DNA of 64,000 bases from Hydrogenophaga sp. GTDB taxonomy: Bacteria; Pseudomonadota; Gammaproteobacteria; Burkholderiales; Burkholderiaceae_C. The DNA lies in the NCBI GenBank assembly GCA_030653975.1, contig JAURYH010000020.1, positions 18,536 to 82,535 of the forward strand, read 5' to 3'. The notes beneath the pieces are model-generated. The model worked only from the letters and a program-made list of their open reading frames with translations, did not search any database and was not told the origin of the DNA. The number at the start of each line of letters is the position of its first letter. Within the stretch, counting starts at the first letter, position 1. Of this stretch, positions 28,715 through 37,704 are shown in pieces. Position numbers and translations under genes: made by a program.

Positions 28715-28819
28715 CCAGGATGCGGTGGAACCGGCTTTGCCGGGCCACTCGCATCGCCCCCTGGGGGGTGACGCCGCAGGCGGCGCGGGGGGAGCCTCCT
28801 CCTGCGGCGCGGGGGGGGG
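28715..28819 (-). repeat. Stop-codon-adjacent GC-rich intergenic element, copy 4 (5' part duplicated)
   Basis: Core as in the other copies, but the block GCGGCGCGGGG is repeated at the end next to the arginase stop, as in the copy at 48.7 kb. Confidence 0.85.
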
Positions 28820-29737
28820 TCATTTTTTCCGCATCAGCGTCGACTTGCCGAACAGGCTCTCGATCAGGTCCACGGCCAGCTCGGCGGTGCGGTTGCGCAC
28901 GTCGAGGGCGGGGTTGAGTTCCATCACGTCCATCGAGGCCAGGCGCCCGGTGTCGGCGATCATTTCCATGCAGAGCTGGGCTTCGCGGTAGGTCGGGCCG
29001 CCGGGCACGGTGGTGCCCACGCCGGGCGCGATCTCGGGGTCGAGAAAATCGACGTCGAAGCTCACGTGCAGGTGGGTGTTCTCGTCCATGCCCATGAGCG
29101 CCTGCTCCATGGTGTGGCGCATGCCCATCTCGTCGATGTAGCGCATGTCGAACACCTCCAGCCCGGCTTCGTGCACGAAGCGCTTCTCACCGGCGTCCAC
29201 GCTGCGGATGCCGATCTGGCGCACCACGTCGGCGGCGATGGCCGGTGTCTGCCCGCCGATGCCGGTGAGTTCGGCGGGGCCGTGGCCGCACAGCACCGCC
29301 ACCGGCATGCCGTGGATGTTGCCGCTGGGTGTGAGTTCGGCGGTGTTGAAATCGGCGTGGGCATCGAGCCAGAGCACGCGCAGCTTCTTTCCCATTTCAC
29401 GGCAGTGGCGCGCCACCGCGCTGATGGAGCCGATGCCCAGGCAGTGGTCGCCACCGAGCACGATGGGCAGGTGGCCCCGGGTGAGTTCGGCATGCACCGC
29501 CTCGTGCAGGGTCAGGTTCCAGGCCACCACTGCCGCCAGGTGCCGGTAGCCGTCGGCCGGGGGCAGCCAGGGGTTGGCCGGACCGGCGAGGTTGCCGCGG
29601 TCCGTGACCCGCAGGCCATGGTTTTCGAGCATGGCCGCAAGGCCTGCCACGCGCAGGGCCTCCGGTCCCATGGAGGCGCCGCGGGCGCCCGCGCCGATGT
29701 CGGTGGGTACACCGATGAGGCTGATGTCGAGTTGCAT
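28820..29737 (-). CDS. rocF: Arginase
   Basis: 305 residues from the ATG at 29737. Mn-binding motifs of the ureohydrolase family are intact: GGDHCLGIGS, WLDAHADFNTAE and SFDVDFLDPEIAPGVGT. The GVPTDIGAGARGASMGPEALR N-terminus and the SGNIHGMPVAVLCG segment favour arginase over agmatinase. It converts arginine to ornithine and urea in the cytoplasm. No other arginine genes lie nearby. Its start is 75 bases beyond the sensor kinase stop, on the same strand. Confidence 0.93.
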   Translation of the reverse strand: MQLDISLIGVPTDIGAGARGASMGPEALRVAGLAAMLENHGLRVTDRGNLAGPANPWLPPADGYRHLAAVVAWNLTLHEAVHAELTRGHLPIVLGGDHCLGIGSISAVARHCREMGKKLRVLWLDAHADFNTAELTPSGNIHGMPVAVLCGHGPAELTGIGGQTPAIAADVVRQIGIRSVDAGEKRFVHEAGLEVFDMRYIDEMGMRHTMEQALMGMDENTHLHVSFDVDFLDPEIAPGVGTTVPGGPTYREAQLCMEMIADTGRLASMDVMELNPALDVRNRTAELAVDLIESLFGKSTLMRKK

Positions 29738-29812
29738 GGCGCGATTGTGCGGCAAGTGCTGCGGATGCGCACCCCGCTCATGGGGTCGCCCATGGGCCGT
29801 CAGTGCATGCAC

Positions 29813-32800
29813 TCAGCCCCGCGGGAGTTCGATGTGGAACGTGGTGCCCTGACCCGGCGTGCTGTTGGCCCAGATGCGCCCCGTCATGCGTTCGATCGCC
29901 TTGTGGGCCATGGCCAGACCGATACCCGTGCCCGGAATCTGGTCCTGCCGGTGCAGTCGCTGGAACATGCCGAAGACGCGATCGTGGTGCTTCATGTCAA
30001 AGCCCATGCCGCGGTCGGCCACCTGCAGGTGGACAACGCCATCCTGCCCGTGGGCTTCGATGCGGATTTCCGGCGCCCTTTCGGTGGGCGTGAACTTCAG
30101 CGCGTTGTCCAACAGATTGCGCAGGACCATGGCCAGCCCCCTGGGGTCGGCCATGACCTGCAGGTGATCGGGCACGTCGACCTGCAACTGGCCCTGGCGC
30201 TCCTTCAGGTTGTCCTGGAAGGGAAGGCACACCTCTTGCACAGCCTTCGCCAGCGCCACGGGCTTGACCTGTTCGGTCATCTGTTCCAGTCGGGCATAGG
30301 CCAGCAGGTCGCTGATGAGCTGCGACATGTGCAGGGTGGCGCGCTGGATGCGTTGCAGGTACTCGCGGCCCTGGTTGTCGAGCTGAGCGCCGTGCTCTTC
30401 CAGCAACAGGGCGCTGAACCCCTCGATGCCGCGCAGCGGTGTGCGCAGGTCGTGCGAAGCGGAGTAGGTGAAGGATTCCAGCTCGCGGTTGACCGCCTGC
30501 AGCCGCTTGACGCTGGCTTCCAGCTGAACGGTGCGCTGGGCCACCTTCTGCTCCAGGTGTCCGGTCAGTTCGCGTATCCGGGCCTCGGCACCGGCGCGCA
30601 GTTTGAGGTTGACCAGCATCTGCGCAAACAGTCTGAGCAAGGCGATTTCTTCCTCGCCGTAGTGGTGTTGCTGACGCACCGAATCCAGACCCACATAGCC
30701 CAGGCAACTGTCCGGACCCATCAAAGGCAGGGTCATCAGGCTGCGGATGCCCTGGGGTTGCAGCACCGCCTTCAAGGCGCCCTCTGGCATGGCGTCGACG
30801 TCGGGCACGTAGATCATGTCGCCGCGCAGGTGCGTGGCCACCCAGTCCGGGTCCCAGTCCATAGGCAGGTTCTGCAGCCTGGCTTGTTCGGACGGGACGC
30901 CTTCGGCACACCACTCGTGGGTGTTCGAGCTGGTTCGGCTTTCAAGGTTGTAGTCGAACAGGTAAGCCCGGTCGGCCGAAACGAATTGACCCATGTCGCC
31001 CAGCGCCTCGTTGATGGCGGCGTCCATCTGCTGCACCGGCAGGTTGATGAAACGGCTGGCGAGGCGGAACAGCAACACCACAAAATGGTTCAGGCGCTCG
31101 CGATCATTTTCGAGCCGTTTCTGATCGGAGATGTCGCGCACAACCGTCACCACCTGCTCGCCACCGGGCAGGCGCGCCAGGCGGGCCTCGAAATGGTGGG
31201 TCCCGGTCGCTAGCGGCAGGCTGTATTCGTGCCGAACCAGTTGACCGCAACGGGCCTCGGCAAGCCGTTTCAGGAACGGACCGCAGAACGTCGGCGGCAT
31301 GACGTCTTGCAATCGCCGACCGATGAAGTCTTCGGGCCGGGTGAAGAGCAGATTTTCGGCGCTGGCCTTGTGATCCAGGACCGTGCCGTCGGCGTCCAGC
31401 AGGAAGAACAGGTCGGGCAGCACATCGAAAACACGCGCCAGCATCTGCCGTTGCTGCTGGGCGGTCTGTTCGGCCGCCTTGAGCTCGGAGAGGTCCATGG
31501 AGGTGCCGATGTAGCCGAGGAAAAGGCCATCGGCATCGTGCCGGGGCATGCCCTGATCGAGCATCCACCGGTAGCTTCCGTCCCGGTGGCGCAGCCGGAA
31601 TTCCGTGGAAAACGGTTGCCGCGCCTCGGCAGCCCTGGCATACGCGGCCTGGTAGCGCCTCTGGTCGTCCGGGTGGATGCCTTCGGTCCAGTTCCGGCCC
31701 AGTTCCTTGTCTGCGTTGCGCCCGGTGAACTCCAGCAGACGCTGATTGACCCAGTCGCACTGCATGCGTTCGTCGCAGGTCCAGAACAGGGCCGGGGATG
31801 CGTTGGCCACCGTTTCCAGCCGGTGCAGCGTCTGGCGCTGGGCTTCTTCCAGTGAGCGGCGCTCCGTGACTTCGAAGGCGGTTCCTGCCATGTAGGTGGC
31901 TTGGCTGTCTTCGTGCCAGAGCGCGTGCCCCTGGGTCTCGAACCAGCGGTAGGCCCCGCTGGCATCGCGCAGCCGGAAGGTCTCTTCGAACGGGGCCTGC
32001 TCCTGCAGGTGGCGAATCAGCGCGTCGCGCATGGGGGCCTGGTCGTCGGCGTGCAGCAGGTCGGTGAATACCTGCAGGGACCGCCCGGGTGGTGGCGGTT
32101 TCAGCCCCAGGCCGTTCCAGATGGCGGTCGGCACGTGCAGCACCCGGGTTTGCGCATTCCAGTCCCACACATGGCCTGAAGCGGCCGCGAGCCGGAAACG
32201 TTGCTCACTTTCGGTCAGGGAGCGCAACGAACGGTCCAGCCGCCGGCTGCCATAGCCCATGGCCAGGGTCAGCAGCGCACAGGCGCCCAGCAGGTAGGGC
32301 AACTGGCCGTACCAGCTGGCCAGCACGGTGGTGGTTGGGATGCCATAGACGATGGCCAGCTGTTCGGCGCCGTTGTTCAGCTGCTGGAAGGCGACGCGGC
32401 GCGCAACGCCATCGAGCTGCCCGACGGTGTCGAAAACGCCGTGTTTGTTGTGCGCGAGCAAGCGGGCCAGCGCCGGGTCGACGGCTTGTCCCAGATGGGC
32501 TTCAACATGCGGCGCGCTCGCGAGCACGGTGGCACCGCCGTCGGGTTCCAGGCGGAACAGGGCCACGCCACCGCCGTTGGGCGCGCGTTCGGCCTCCAGC
32601 CGGCTGAGCAGGGGTGAGATGGCGATGTCGGCGCCGTAGGCGGTGATGCCGTGGCCGTTGGGCGCCGCCTTCCAGATCAGCGGGATCACCCGGTTCAGCG
32701 GAGTCCCCTGGGGGAGCCCCACGTGCCACCGGTCCTGGGAGAGCGCCGTGAGGTCGTGGCGTGGGGGCCGGTTTTCGTCTGCGGGGGGCGATCCCAGGGC

Positions 32801-33235
32801 CACGAGATCGTCGACCTGCCCGTTGTGGTCCAGCGCGTGCAGTTCGAAGGGCAGGGACAGGGAGGAAAGCAGGGCCGCGCGGTCAGTCACCGCTTCCCCC
32901 AGCCCGGCGTCTGCGGGGGGGCCGGGGGCACGCGATTGCAGCCGGGATTCGGCCTGCTCGATGACCTTGCGCGCCACGGCCAGGGACTGCTCGACGTCCT
33001 TGACCAGCCGGGCAACCCGGCGCACCGCCACTTTGCCCGCATCGTCGAGCGTGCGTTGGCGTTCCTGCCACGCAAAGGCGACGGTGCCCGCCAGCAGCAG
33101 GCCGATGGTCGAGGCGGTCAGCCAGTGCAGAAGACGCCGCTCGGAGGTCGGGCCGGTTTCCGCCGGTGGAGCAGGTGTGCGTCCGGCCCATGAGGGCGGC
33201 GCAGCAGGCGGCTGGGAACCAGTGAGGGGCGGCAT
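29813..33235 (-). CDS. Multidomain membrane sensor histidine kinase (PAS-PAS-PAS-GAF-HisKA-HATPase)
   Basis: 1140 residues. Cytoplasmic Pro-rich N-terminus, TM1 about 37-56, a 250-residue periplasmic sensor region, TM2 about 308-327, PAS domains at about 340-460, 470-590 and 596-705, a GAF domain 720-880, coiled coil, HisKA with H928 in SASHDLRTPL, and HATPase 1028-1140 with N-box NLLDNALKF and GTGIGLAMAHKAIERMTG. The kinase core resembles phytochrome-type kinases. No cognate response regulator is adjacent, so it is an orphan kinase. Downstream arginase on the same strand may be co-transcribed by chance only. Confidence 0.88.
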   Translation of the reverse strand: MPPLTGSQPPAAPPSWAGRTPAPPAETGPTSERRLLHWLTASTIGLLLAGTVAFAWQERQRTLDDAGKVAVRRVARLVKDVEQSLAVARKVIEQAESRLQSRAPGPPADAGLGEAVTDRAALLSSLSLPFELHALDHNGQVDDLVALGSPPADENRPPRHDLTALSQDRWHVGLPQGTPLNRVIPLIWKAAPNGHGITAYGADIAISPLLSRLEAERAPNGGGVALFRLEPDGGATVLASAPHVEAHLGQAVDPALARLLAHNKHGVFDTVGQLDGVARRVAFQQLNNGAEQLAIVYGIPTTTVLASWYGQLPYLLGACALLTLAMGYGSRRLDRSLRSLTESEQRFRLAAASGHVWDWNAQTRVLHVPTAIWNGLGLKPPPPGRSLQVFTDLLHADDQAPMRDALIRHLQEQAPFEETFRLRDASGAYRWFETQGHALWHEDSQATYMAGTAFEVTERRSLEEAQRQTLHRLETVANASPALFWTCDERMQCDWVNQRLLEFTGRNADKELGRNWTEGIHPDDQRRYQAAYARAAEARQPFSTEFRLRHRDGSYRWMLDQGMPRHDADGLFLGYIGTSMDLSELKAAEQTAQQQRQMLARVFDVLPDLFFLLDADGTVLDHKASAENLLFTRPEDFIGRRLQDVMPPTFCGPFLKRLAEARCGQLVRHEYSLPLATGTHHFEARLARLPGGEQVVTVVRDISDQKRLENDRERLNHFVVLLFRLASRFINLPVQQMDAAINEALGDMGQFVSADRAYLFDYNLESRTSSNTHEWCAEGVPSEQARLQNLPMDWDPDWVATHLRGDMIYVPDVDAMPEGALKAVLQPQGIRSLMTLPLMGPDSCLGYVGLDSVRQQHHYGEEEIALLRLFAQMLVNLKLRAGAEARIRELTGHLEQKVAQRTVQLEASVKRLQAVNRELESFTYSASHDLRTPLRGIEGFSALLLEEHGAQLDNQGREYLQRIQRATLHMSQLISDLLAYARLEQMTEQVKPVALAKAVQEVCLPFQDNLKERQGQLQVDVPDHLQVMADPRGLAMVLRNLLDNALKFTPTERAPEIRIEAHGQDGVVHLQVADRGMGFDMKHHDRVFGMFQRLHRQDQIPGTGIGLAMAHKAIERMTGRIWANSTPGQGTTFHIELPRG

Positions 33236-33310
33236 GTTGTGGGTTCGCTTGGCGCGGGATTCAGTCTAGCAGGGCCGAAACCCCCGGCCGGGCCCACAGG
33301 CCCCTGATCT

Positions 33311-36300
33311 TCACATGTTGCGCCGGTACTGGCCCCCCACCTCGAACAGCGCATGGGTGATCTGGCCCAGCGAACACACGCGCACCGCGTCCATCAGCAC
33401 CTCGAACACGTTCTTGTTCTCGATCACGGCCTGCTTCAGGCGCGCCAGCTGGACCGGCGCTTCGGCTGCGTGGCGGTCGTGGAAGTCGAGCAGGCGCTGC
33501 AGCTGCGACTGTTTTTCCTCGTCGGTCGAGCGCGCCAGTTCGATGGACTCGGGCGTCTGGTCGCCCTGCGGGTTGCGGAAGGTGTTGACACCGATGATGG
33601 GGTACTCGCCGGTGTGCTTGAGCATCTCGTAGTGCATGCTCTCTTCCTGGATCTTGCTGCGCTGGTAGCCGGTCTCCATCGCACCCAGAACGCCGCCGCG
33701 TTCGGCGATCTTCTCGAACTCGCTCAGCACGGCTTCTTCGACCAGTTCGGTCAGCTCCTCGATGATGAAGGCGCCCTGGTTGGGGTTCTCGTTCTTCGCC
33801 AGACCCCACTCGCGGTTGATGATGAGCTGGATCGCCATCGCGCGGCGCACCGATTCTTCGGTCGGCGTGGTGATCGCTTCGTCGAAGGCGTTGGTGTGCA
33901 GGCTGTTGCAGTTGTCGTAGATAGCGATCAGTGCCTGCAGCGTGGTGCGGATGTCGTTGAACTGGATTTCCTGCGCGTGCAGCGAGCGACCGCTGGTCTG
34001 CACGTGGTATTTGAGCTTCTGGCTGCGTTCGTTGGCGCCGTAGCGCTCTTTCATCGCCACCGCCCAGATGCGCCGCGCCACGCGGCCGAGCACGGTGTAT
34101 TCCGGGTCCATGCCGTTGCTGAAGAAGAAGCTCAGGTTGGGCGCGAAGTCGTCGATGTGCATGCCGCGCGCCAGATAGGCCTCGACGAAGGTGAAGCCGT
34201 TGGACAGCGTGAACGCGAGCTGGCTGAGCGGGTTGGCGCCGGCTTCGGCGATGTGGTAGCCGCTGATCGACACCGAGTAGAAGTTGCGCACGTCGTGGTG
34301 CACGAAGTACTCGGCGATGTCGCCCATCACCTTCAGGCTGAACTCGGTCGAGAAGATGCAGGTGTTCTGGCCCTGGTCTTCTTTCAGGATGTCGGCCTGC
34401 ACCGTGCCGCGCACGTTGGCCAGCGTCCAGGCGCGGATCTTCTGGGTTTCGTCGTCGGTAGGGTCGCGGCCGTTGTCGGTGCGGAACTTGTGCAGGCTCT
34501 GGTCGATGGCGGTGTTCATGAACATCGCCAGGATGCTCGGCGCCGGGCCGTTGATGGTCATGGAGACCGAGGTCGCCGGGTGACAGAGGTCGAAGCCGCC
34601 GTAGAGCACCTTCATGTCGTCCAGCGTGGCGATGGAGACGCCCGAGTTGCCGACCTTGCCATAGATGTCCGGGCGTGGATCGGGGTCGTTGCCGTAGAGC
34701 GTGACCGAATCGAAGGCGGTGGACAGGCGCTTGGCGGGCATGCCTTCGCTGAGCAGCTTGAAGCGGCGGTTGGTGCGGAAGGCGTCGCCTTCGCCGGCGA
34801 ACATGCGCGTCGGGTCTTCACCTTCGCGCTTGAAGGCGAAGGTGCCGGCGGTGAAAGGAAAGCTGCCTGGCACGTTGTCGAGCATCAGCCATTGGAGGAT
34901 TTCACCGTGGTCCTCGTACTGCGGCAGGGCCACCTTGCGGATGGTGGTGCCCGAGAGCGACTTCGTGGTGAGCGCGGTGCGGATTTCCTTGTCACGGATC
35001 TTCACCACGTATTCGTCGCCCGCGTAGGCCTTCTGCATGTCGGGCCACTGCGTGAGCAGCTTGCGCGCCGCCGGATCCTGCTGCAGTTCGCGCGCCTGGG
35101 CGAGGTCGATGGCGGCTTCCGAGGCTTTCGGGCGGTTGGGTTTGTCGACCGCCAGCATCTCGGCGGCGGCACGCAGTTGCTGGATTTCCCGCGCCAGTTT
35201 CGCCTGCGCGCGGGCCTTCTTCTTGTAGCTGCGCACCGTGTCGCTGATCTCGGCCAGGTAACGCGTGCGGGCCGGCGGCACGATGGGCGTCTGGTTGGTG
35301 CTGTGGCGCACGGTGACCCGCGGCAGGAGGCCCTCCGTCAGCGGCAGGCCGAGTTCGGTCAGGCGGGCCTTGAGCGCCTGGTAGAGCGCGGTCACGCCGT
35401 CGTCGTTGAAGCGCGCGGCCATGGTGCCGAACACCGGCATCTGGTCGGGCATCACGGTGAAGGCCTCGCGGTTGCGCTGCACCTGCTTGGCGACGTCGCG
35501 CAGCGCGTCGGCCGCGCCCTTGCGGTCGAACTTGTTGATGGCGACGAACTCGGCGAAGTCGAGCATGTCGATCTTCTCCAGCTGGCTGGCGGCGCCGAAC
35601 TCGGGCGTCATCACGTACATCGGGATGTCCACGTGCGGCACGATGGCCGCATCACCCTGGCCGATGCCCGAGGTCTCAACCACGATCAGGTCGAAGCCCG
35701 CCACCTTGCAGGCCGCCACCACGTCGGGCAGGGCGGCGCTGATCTCGCTGCTGTTGTCGCGCGTGGCCAGGCTGCGCATGTAGACGCGCTGACCGTTGCT
35801 CCAGGGCGCGATCGCATTCATGCGGATGCGGTCGCCCAGCAGGGCGCCACCGCTCTTGCGGCGCGAGGGGTCGATGGAGATCAGGGCAATGCGCAACGCG
35901 TCGTCCTGGTCGAGCCGGAAGCGGCGGATCAGCTCGTCGGTCAGGCTGGACTTGCCCGCGCCGCCGGTGCCGGTGATGCCCAGCACTGGGGTCTTGTGGC
36001 TGGCGGCTTCGCTGCGGATGGCCTGCACCAGGGCGGCATCCGCCTGGCCGTTTTCCAGCGCCGTGATCAGCTGCGCCAGCGCACGCCAGTTCATTTCGGT
36101 ATGGCCCTGGATCGCTTCGAGGGCCTTGGGCGCGTAGCCGCTGATGTCCAGGTCGCAGCGCATCACCATCTCGCCGATCATGCCGGCCAGGCCCATGCGC
36201 TGGCCATCTTCGGGACTGTAGATGCGGCCCACGCCGTAGCTGTGCAGTTCGCGGATTTCCGCCGGCACGATCACGCCGCCGCCGCCGCCGAACACCTGGA

Positions 36301-36604
36301 TGTGCTCGCCGCCGCGCTGCTTGAGCAGGTCCACCATGTACTTGAAGTACTCCACGTGGCCACCCTGGTAGGAGCTGATCGCGATGCCCTGCGCGTCTTC
36401 CTGCAGCGCGGCGGTGACCACCTCGTCGACCGAGCGGTTGTGCCCGAGGTGGATCACCTCGGTGCCCATGCCCTGCAGGATGCGGCGCATGATGTTGATG
36501 GCGGCGTCGTGGCCATCGAACAGGCTGGCGGCGGTGACGAAGCGCACCTTGTTGGTGGGGCGGTAGCTGGCCAGGGCCTTGAAATCGGCGGACAGGTCGG
36601 TCAT
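33311..36604 (-). CDS. icmF: Fused isobutyryl-CoA mutase IcmF (B12-binding, G-protein chaperone and mutase domains)
   Basis: 1097 residues. N-terminal B12 domain (about 18-150) with the cobalt-ligand motif SLFDGHDAA (H32); MeaB-type GTPase (about 205-420) with P-loop GTGGAGKSS (212-220); a linker; and the acyl-CoA mutase barrel (about 560-1097), with [29 protein letters not shown] and [12 protein letters not shown]. This order is specific to IcmF, which interconverts isobutyryl-CoA and n-butyryl-CoA with adenosylcobalamin and carries its own repair chaperone. The Phe in the GSFPFTAG loop favours isobutyryl- over methylmalonyl-CoA. Downstream of ppk2, 33 bases apart. Confidence 0.95.
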   Translation of the reverse strand: MTDLSADFKALASYRPTNKVRFVTAASLFDGHDAAINIMRRILQGMGTEVIHLGHNRSVDEVVTAALQEDAQGIAISSYQGGHVEYFKYMVDLLKQRGGEHIQVFGGGGGVIVPAEIRELHSYGVGRIYSPEDGQRMGLAGMIGEMVMRCDLDISGYAPKALEAIQGHTEMNWRALAQLITALENGQADAALVQAIRSEAASHKTPVLGITGTGGAGKSSLTDELIRRFRLDQDDALRIALISIDPSRRKSGGALLGDRIRMNAIAPWSNGQRVYMRSLATRDNSSEISAALPDVVAACKVAGFDLIVVETSGIGQGDAAIVPHVDIPMYVMTPEFGAASQLEKIDMLDFAEFVAINKFDRKGAADALRDVAKQVQRNREAFTVMPDQMPVFGTMAARFNDDGVTALYQALKARLTELGLPLTEGLLPRVTVRHSTNQTPIVPPARTRYLAEISDTVRSYKKKARAQAKLAREIQQLRAAAEMLAVDKPNRPKASEAAIDLAQARELQQDPAARKLLTQWPDMQKAYAGDEYVVKIRDKEIRTALTTKSLSGTTIRKVALPQYEDHGEILQWLMLDNVPGSFPFTAGTFAFKREGEDPTRMFAGEGDAFRTNRRFKLLSEGMPAKRLSTAFDSVTLYGNDPDPRPDIYGKVGNSGVSIATLDDMKVLYGGFDLCHPATSVSMTINGPAPSILAMFMNTAIDQSLHKFRTDNGRDPTDDETQKIRAWTLANVRGTVQADILKEDQGQNTCIFSTEFSLKVMGDIAEYFVHHDVRNFYSVSISGYHIAEAGANPLSQLAFTLSNGFTFVEAYLARGMHIDDFAPNLSFFFSNGMDPEYTVLGRVARRIWAVAMKERYGANERSQKLKYHVQTSGRSLHAQEIQFNDIRTTLQALIAIYDNCNSLHTNAFDEAITTPTEESVRRAMAIQLIINREWGLAKNENPNQGAFIIEELTELVEEAVLSEFEKIAERGGVLGAMETGYQRSKIQEESMHYEMLKHTGEYPIIGVNTFRNPQGDQTPESIELARSTDEEKQSQLQRLLDFHDRHAAEAPVQLARLKQAVIENKNVFEVLMDAVRVCSLGQITHALFEVGGQYRRNM

Positions 36605-36637
36605 GGTCGTGTCTCTCTCGGGGTTTCTTGTGGGTCG

Positions 36638-37537
36638 TTATTCGATGCGCAGGCCCTTGAGGGCCATGTCTTCGGGTGGAAAGCGCAGGTTCAGCGCCTT
36701 GAGCGTGTCGCGCACCAGGGTGGCGATCATCAGGTTGCGGTGTGTCTTGGAATTGGCAGGCACCACGGTCCAGGGCGCCCAGGGCGTGCTGGTGGCACCG
36801 AGCAGGTCTTCGTAGGCGCGCTGGTAGTCGGGCCATTGCTTGCGCACATCCAGATCGCCGAGGCTGAATTTCCAGTGTTTGTCCGGGTCGTCGACGCGCT
36901 CCTGCAGGCGCTCGCGCTGCTCGTCGAAACCGATGTGCAGCATGCACTTGAGGATCACGGTGCCGGTTTCGGCCAGCAGGCGCTCGAAGTCGTTGATGTG
37001 GGCGTAGCGCTGGCGCGTCTGCTCGGGCGTGATCCAGCCGTTGACCACCGGCACGAGCACGTCTTCGTAGTGGCTGCGGTTGAACACCATGATCTCGCCG
37101 GCGCCCGGCACCTTCTGGTGGATGCGCCAGAGGTAGTCGTGATTCCGTTCGGCTTCGGTGGGCGCTTTCCAGCCCACGGTGTGCACGCCCAGCGGGCTGC
37201 ACTGGCTGAGCACACCGCGCACGGTGCCGTCCTTGCCCGAGGTGTCGGTGCCCTGCAGGACCACCAGCACTTTGTAGCGGCCGTCGGCGTAGAAGAGGTT
37301 CTGCAGCTGGTCGATTTCCTGGGCCAGAGACTGCAGCACGACCTGGTCGGCGTTTTTGTTGCCGATGGAGAAGGGTTTGGCGCCCGGGTTGAACGATGCC
37401 AGCGAGGGGCCATTGCCGTTCTTCCCGTTTTTGCCATTGCCGGACGGCTCGATCTGCCAGGCTTGCCAGGGGCTGCCCTTGGCGGCGCGGACAGCCGTGG
37501 CCGGGAAGGGCAGTGAAGCGTCGCTCGGATTGGGCAT
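36638..37537 (-). CDS. ppk2: Polyphosphate kinase 2
   Basis: 299 residues. PPK2 family: Walker A GTDTSGKDGT (96-105), lid and Walker B blocks SHYEDVLVPVV and FDEQRERLQERVDDPDKHWKFS. Such enzymes phosphorylate nucleoside mono- or diphosphates with polyphosphate. N-terminal 45 residues are low-complexity (repeated GN/GK). First gene of a probable operon with icmF; a 16-base perfect palindrome lies 68-83 bases upstream of its start. Class (AMP- or ADP-specific) not determined. Confidence 0.92.
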   Translation of the reverse strand: MPNPSDASLPFPATAVRAAKGSPWQAWQIEPSGNGKNGKNGNGPSLASFNPGAKPFSIGNKNADQVVLQSLAQEIDQLQNLFYADGRYKVLVVLQGTDTSGKDGTVRGVLSQCSPLGVHTVGWKAPTEAERNHDYLWRIHQKVPGAGEIMVFNRSHYEDVLVPVVNGWITPEQTRQRYAHINDFERLLAETGTVILKCMLHIGFDEQRERLQERVDDPDKHWKFSLGDLDVRKQWPDYQRAYEDLLGATSTPWAPWTVVPANSKTHRNLMIATLVRDTLKALNLRFPPEDMALKGLRIE

Positions 37538-37604
37538 GTTGTCTCCGGGAGTTTGGGCTGGCAGGGTGCATCAGTGGCGACCCGACGTCAATCCGTTTGA
37601 ATTG

Positions 37605-37620
37605 ACGTTTACGTAAACGT
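37605..37620. promoter_or_regulatory. Perfect palindrome upstream of ppk2-icmF, MerR/LiuR-like operator
   Basis: ACGTTTACGTAAACGT is a perfect 16-base palindrome, AT-rich against the background. On the gene strand it lies within a 19-base interval between TTAACA and AATTCA, the long spacer typical of MerR-family promoters. It resembles the motif I recall for LiuR, the MerR-type regulator of branched-chain amino acid catabolism, which would fit IcmF. Confidence 0.6.
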
Positions 37621-37637
37621 AATGTTAACCCGTTTCC

Positions 37638-37669
37638 CAAAAAACATGGAGCGCCGAAGCGCTCCATGT
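37638..37669 (-). terminator. Intrinsic terminator of the TRAP operon
   Basis: An 11-bp perfect stem ACATGGAGCGC/GCGCTCCATGT with a 4-base loop, followed on the minus strand by six U residues. Ends the dctPQM transcript just before the ppk2 promoter region. Confidence 0.9.
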
Positions 37670-37704
37670 TCAAAGGGGACATCCGCCCCGGCGCTTGGAA
37701 GGCC

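Noticed and set aside
33353..37516. 1387-codon open frame antisense to icmF and ppk2
   Set aside because: It mirrors the third-position GC bias of icmF/ppk2, is His/Gln/Arg/Val-rich with no domain pattern, and covers well-defined genes.
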